From the NCBI GenBank assembly GCA_902578545.1, contig CACHDI010000006.1, forward strand, positions 1-64,000: a stretch of 64,000 bases of DNA, given 5' to 3'. The notes under the pieces are model-generated. The model was not told where the DNA came from. It worked only from the letters and a program-made list of their open reading frames with translations, and made no database searches. This DNA is from an uncultured Alphaproteobacteria bacterium (GTDB taxonomy: Bacteria > Pseudomonadota > Alphaproteobacteria > Rhodobacterales > Rhodobacteraceae). Positions within the stretch are counted from its first letter, which is position 1; the number at the start of each line of letters is the position of its first letter. Below are positions 61,537 to 64,000 of this stretch, piece by piece. A program made the position numbers and the translations under genes.

Positions 61537-62928
61537 TTATAAAAGATTATGTTTCCTAAGTTTAACATAAAGACTTTGACGAGATAGGTGGAGCATTTCA
61601 GCAGTAGCCACTCTATTATTTTTAGTCATTTCTAGAGCAGTTTCTATACAAATTTTTTCGACAATATCACTTGTATCTGCAACTAAATCTTTTAAAGGAG
61701 CAGAACCTACTAATTTCGTAATTTTTCTTGTTGCTTTTTCGCTGACTACATTATCACTAGTATTTATCTCATTTTCATTTGGTTTGTAAGAAATTATGAA
61801 ACAAATATATTCTCCAAATTTTGTTGAAGTATAAGTGCTAGAAATTTCAATATCAGTTCTAATGTCAAAATTAGATATGAGTTGTGTTTTAAAAGGCATG
61901 GTAGAGCCATTCTCTAAAGTAGCTTCTATTAGTACTTTGAGGTCTACTATTCCTCTTGCTAAAAATTCAGAAAATGGTCTATCAATTATTAATTGTTGAT
62001 TTTCGCTTTTGCATAAAGAGAGAAAGCTGTCATTCACATATTTTATAATTCCCATTTTATTTGTAAAAACAATTCCATCACGTGTTTTTTCATAAAACTT
62101 ATTCAAAATATTAATAAATTCATTTTCTGATGAAGCTTCTTTTAATGTTTTCTCTAACCTTACTATAATACATATTTCGTTCTCTGCTCTAAACACAGAC
62201 GAGTGTAAGATAATATTATTTTTATTCTTTTCATTTATGTAAACAAAATCAGACTTATTAATTTTGTCAGATTTTAATTTTTCGATAAATTCTTTTTCAT
62301 TTTCATAGTTAAAAATTTTAGAAAGATTTATTCCAATTAATTTTTCTTTTTTTTGTTTTAGTAGTTTTGCAGCAGGATTATTTAAGTCCAAAATATTACC
62401 CAAGGATGCATCCAATATGACTAAGGCTTCTTCAGAAAACTCTATTAAAGCTTTATACTTAGTTTCAAAACTTCTAAATTTAGAATATTCTCTTTCTAAT
62501 GCTAATTGTGAATTTACAAACCTCTTTTGTACTTCAGCAATTTGAGATAAATCATTTCCGATGAGTATTATATTTTTTTTATCTTCAGTTTTGAAACCTT
62601 TATACCTTACAGGAAATTCACCTGTATCTGTAGATACATGATTTAATTCAAACCCTTTTGTAGAAAGTATATTTATTTCAGTAAGGGAAGTAATCTGCAA
62701 ATCAAGCTTTTCTTTACTTTCAATTGTTAAAAAATCAAAAATATTCTTATTTAACCAACTGTTTAGATTTTTATTTATATTTTTGTTAGGTAAATTAATT
62801 TTTAAAATTTTACCTTTTAGATCTATTAAGAGGTTTATGTCACCAATATTAGATATAATTCTTGAATACATTTCATTTGTAGAAACTAAAGTAGTATTTG
62901 TACCGTGATGTTTTAATTTATTAGCCAC
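61537..62928 (-). CDS. ppsR: PpsR/CrtJ transcriptional repressor of photosynthesis genes
   Basis: The 463-residue protein has an N-terminal region, two PAS domains (about 155-260 and 275-385), and a Fis-type helix-turn-helix at 425-463 (NRVATAEMLHLSRQSLYVKL). Cys253 and Cys427 lie where R. sphaeroides PpsR has its redox pair Cys251/Cys424. It is a repressor that binds TGT-N12-ACA under oxygen, and such sites occur in this window at crtA/I, crtD/E, bchC and ppaA. It lies 25 bp after ppaA. Confidence 0.95.
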   Translation of the reverse strand: MANKLKHHGTNTTLVSTNEMYSRIISNIGDINLLIDLKGKILKINLPNKNINKNLNSWLNKNIFDFLTIESKEKLDLQITSLTEINILSTKGFELNHVSTDTGEFPVRYKGFKTEDKKNIILIGNDLSQIAEVQKRFVNSQLALEREYSKFRSFETKYKALIEFSEEALVILDASLGNILDLNNPAAKLLKQKKEKLIGINLSKIFNYENEKEFIEKLKSDKINKSDFVYINEKNKNNIILHSSVFRAENEICIIVRLEKTLKEASSENEFINILNKFYEKTRDGIVFTNKMGIIKYVNDSFLSLCKSENQQLIIDRPFSEFLARGIVDLKVLIEATLENGSTMPFKTQLISNFDIRTDIEISSTYTSTKFGEYICFIISYKPNENEINTSDNVVSEKATRKITKLVGSAPLKDLVADTSDIVEKICIETALEMTKNNRVATAEMLHLSRQSLYVKLRKHNLL

Positions 62929-62953
62929 TAATTCAACACACTTGATTTTAACT

Positions 62954-63730
62954 TTATATAATTTTTAAAGAATTTTTATTGTATTTTAGATTTAGTTCGA
63001 TCAAGACTTGTTCTATATTTTGTGAAACAAGATCAACTTTAAGTTTTTCATTGGTTTTTTTGTAGGTATTAACAAGGTTTCCACCTAACACAACAGGTAC
63101 CTTTTTTTCTATAATATTTCCTATTTGGATAGTTAATTTGTTAATATCATCAACCATGAAATTATTTGCAGAAGATATTCCAATAAATTCATAATGTTCG
63201 TTATAAAGTAAGTCCTCTAATTCTTCATTTTTATAGTCTAATGTTAAAAATGGTTTAGTACCAAAGCCTCGAAGTTTTCTTGTAGCTGCAATTCCACCAT
63301 ATGTATGATGCTCCCCTGTTGGGATAAGCATAAGTATTTTCGTATTGGAGGATTTAACTTTTAAATTTGCTAAATATTGATGTTCCATTTTTGAATTTAA
63401 AAACTGTATTTTGCCTAAAGCAATTGTTACTTCTGAAAAAGTTATCTCATCAGAAACCCATTGGTCTCCAAGTCTTTTAGCAATTATTGGGAAGTATGAG
63501 TCTAAAATAAGTTCAATAGAACGACCATAATCTAAAAATTTTTTTATCAATTTTTCATTAGATTTGAGAGACTTAGATTTAATAAAAGTAAAGAGTTTAT
63601 CTAGATCAGACTCAAAGTTAATAGCTGAAGTAGTTTTATTTTTTTCTATTAATTTTTCTAAGGTTTCTAAAACTAGTGGATTTACAATTGATATGTTATT
63701 TAAATTTTTTAACTCTTCAGTTGAGTTCAT
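62954..63730 (-). CDS. ppaA: PpaA/AerR cobalamin-binding antirepressor
   Basis: The 258-residue protein has a helical segment with RLGDQWVSDEITFSEVT (about 86-102), then a B12-binding (SCHIC) domain with the GEHHTYGG motif at 139-146 whose histidine would coordinate cobalamin. AerR/PpaA reads light through B12 and modulates PpsR/CrtJ. Its pairing with ppsR matches Rhodobacter. It is first gene of the minus-strand unit ending at idi. Confidence 0.92.
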   Translation of the reverse strand: MNSTEELKNLNNISIVNPLVLETLEKLIEKNKTTSAINFESDLDKLFTFIKSKSLKSNEKLIKKFLDYGRSIELILDSYFPIIAKRLGDQWVSDEITFSEVTIALGKIQFLNSKMEHQYLANLKVKSSNTKILMLIPTGEHHTYGGIAATRKLRGFGTKPFLTLDYKNEELEDLLYNEHYEFIGISSANNFMVDDINKLTIQIGNIIEKKVPVVLGGNLVNTYKKTNEKLKVDLVSQNIEQVLIELNLKYNKNSLKII

Positions 63731-63874
63731 AACTATAACCTTTTAAATGCATCGATTCGCTAATTAAAGGCAATAAGAAACTCAATTTAAATAATTTCAA
63801 TAATTAACGAATTAAAAACATTATTTTTGTAATTTTAGTTTTAGAAGTTCATTTTATTTCCATTTATAATCACA

Positions 63875-63902
63875 ATTATGTTTAATTTTAAAAAAATGTC
63901 AA
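63875..63902 (-). promoter_or_regulatory. sigma-70-like promoter for ppaA-ppsR-bchG-bchP-idi
   Basis: On the minus strand TTGACA (63902-63897), a 16-bp spacer and CATAAT (63880-63875). The -35 box is half of the PpsR palindrome, suggesting autoregulation. The 5' leader before ppaA would be about 140 nt. Confidence 0.55.
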
Positions 63903-63914
63903 AGATTATTGACA
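63897..63914. promoter_or_regulatory. PpsR/CrtJ-type operator upstream of ppaA
   Basis: TGTCAAAGATTATTGACA is TGTCA-N8-TGACA, a perfect match to TGT-N12-ACA with extended symmetry. It offers TTGACA boxes facing both ways, so it may control both ppaA and a divergent gene outside the window. Confidence 0.85.
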
Positions 63915-64000
63915 TTATTGTATTTTATCAGATGTTTGGGATATTTTTATTTTTTTAAAAAAAAATTTTTTACAATAAAAATCAAAATATATTGGTTTTA

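Larger units (their letters stand above)
63731..64000. other. promoter region upstream of ppaA, at the right edge
   Basis: These 270 bp are A/T-rich with no open frame. They contain one PpsR-type palindrome and a minus-strand promoter (both listed separately). In related clusters the divergent unit starting with bchF would follow, beyond the window; this is inference. Confidence 0.6.

Overview
This window is a low-GC (roughly 30% by eye), gene-dense stretch of a bacterial chromosome. It reads as a streamlined marine alphaproteobacterium that makes an aerobic anoxygenic photosystem. The basis is a Rhodobacter-type photosynthesis gene cluster covering about 33-64 kb (crt, bch, puf and puh genes with the regulators ppsR and ppaA), an alphaproteobacterial ccmABCDG set, and short intergenic gaps. 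I cannot name the genus from sequence alone. All identifications come from reading the translations; no search was run.

Left third (1-33 kb): ordinary core genes. A partial HtrA/DegP protease, a [2Fe-2S] ferredoxin, purD, xseA, ftsY and yciB are followed by the cytochrome c maturation block ccmABCDG on the minus strand, which includes a 51-residue ccmD, and by acnB. Next come a DUF2182-DUF1326 pair, a crotonyl-CoA carboxylase/reductase-like gene and a class V aminotransferase. A lipid-modification cluster (FAD oxidoreductase, DUF1365, cyclopropane-fatty-acid-synthase-like methyltransferase, GPH-type transporter, with DUF6134 and SDR genes opposite) resembles gene sets tied to the singlet-oxygen response in phototrophic relatives. 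Then follow an MscS channel, an AlaX-type editing protein, tRNA-Ser(GGA), transporters, TrkH, a two-subunit 3-oxoacid CoA-transferase, a DksA-like protein, an enoyl-CoA hydratase and an EamA transporter.

Photosynthesis cluster: the minus-strand unit crtA-bchI-bchD-bchO runs on, with small gaps, into fccA-fccB (sulfide dehydrogenase) and ends at a hairpin terminator. Divergent from it are crtI-crtB-tspO; then crtD-crtC (minus) and crtE-crtF (plus); then the plus-strand superoperon bchC-X-Y-Z-pufQ-B-A-L-M-puhA-dxs. The minus-strand unit ppaA-ppsR-bchG-MFS-bchP-idi closes the window. Together these make geranylgeranyl-PP, spheroidene/spheroidenone-type carotenoids, and bacteriochlorophyll a (Mg insertion, chlorin reduction, esterification), plus the LH1 and reaction-centre polypeptides L, M and H.

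Regulation is visible: TGT-N12-ACA palindromes (PpsR/CrtJ type) sit at every divergent promoter I examined in the cluster. They occur as pairs at crtD/crtE and bchC (the bchC pair is 8 bp apart and covers a sigma-70-like promoter), as a pair at crtA/crtI, and as a single site upstream of ppaA at the right edge. RNA hairpins lie between pufQ and pufB, between pufA and pufL, and between puhA and dxs.

Most notable points: puhA lies directly behind pufM with no pufC or pufX; fccAB forms the tail of a PpsR-linked bch operon; bchD appears to start at an ATA codon behind a perfect Shine-Dalgarno and a 10-codon mini-ORF; and bchE and bchJ are absent from between bchG and ppsR.
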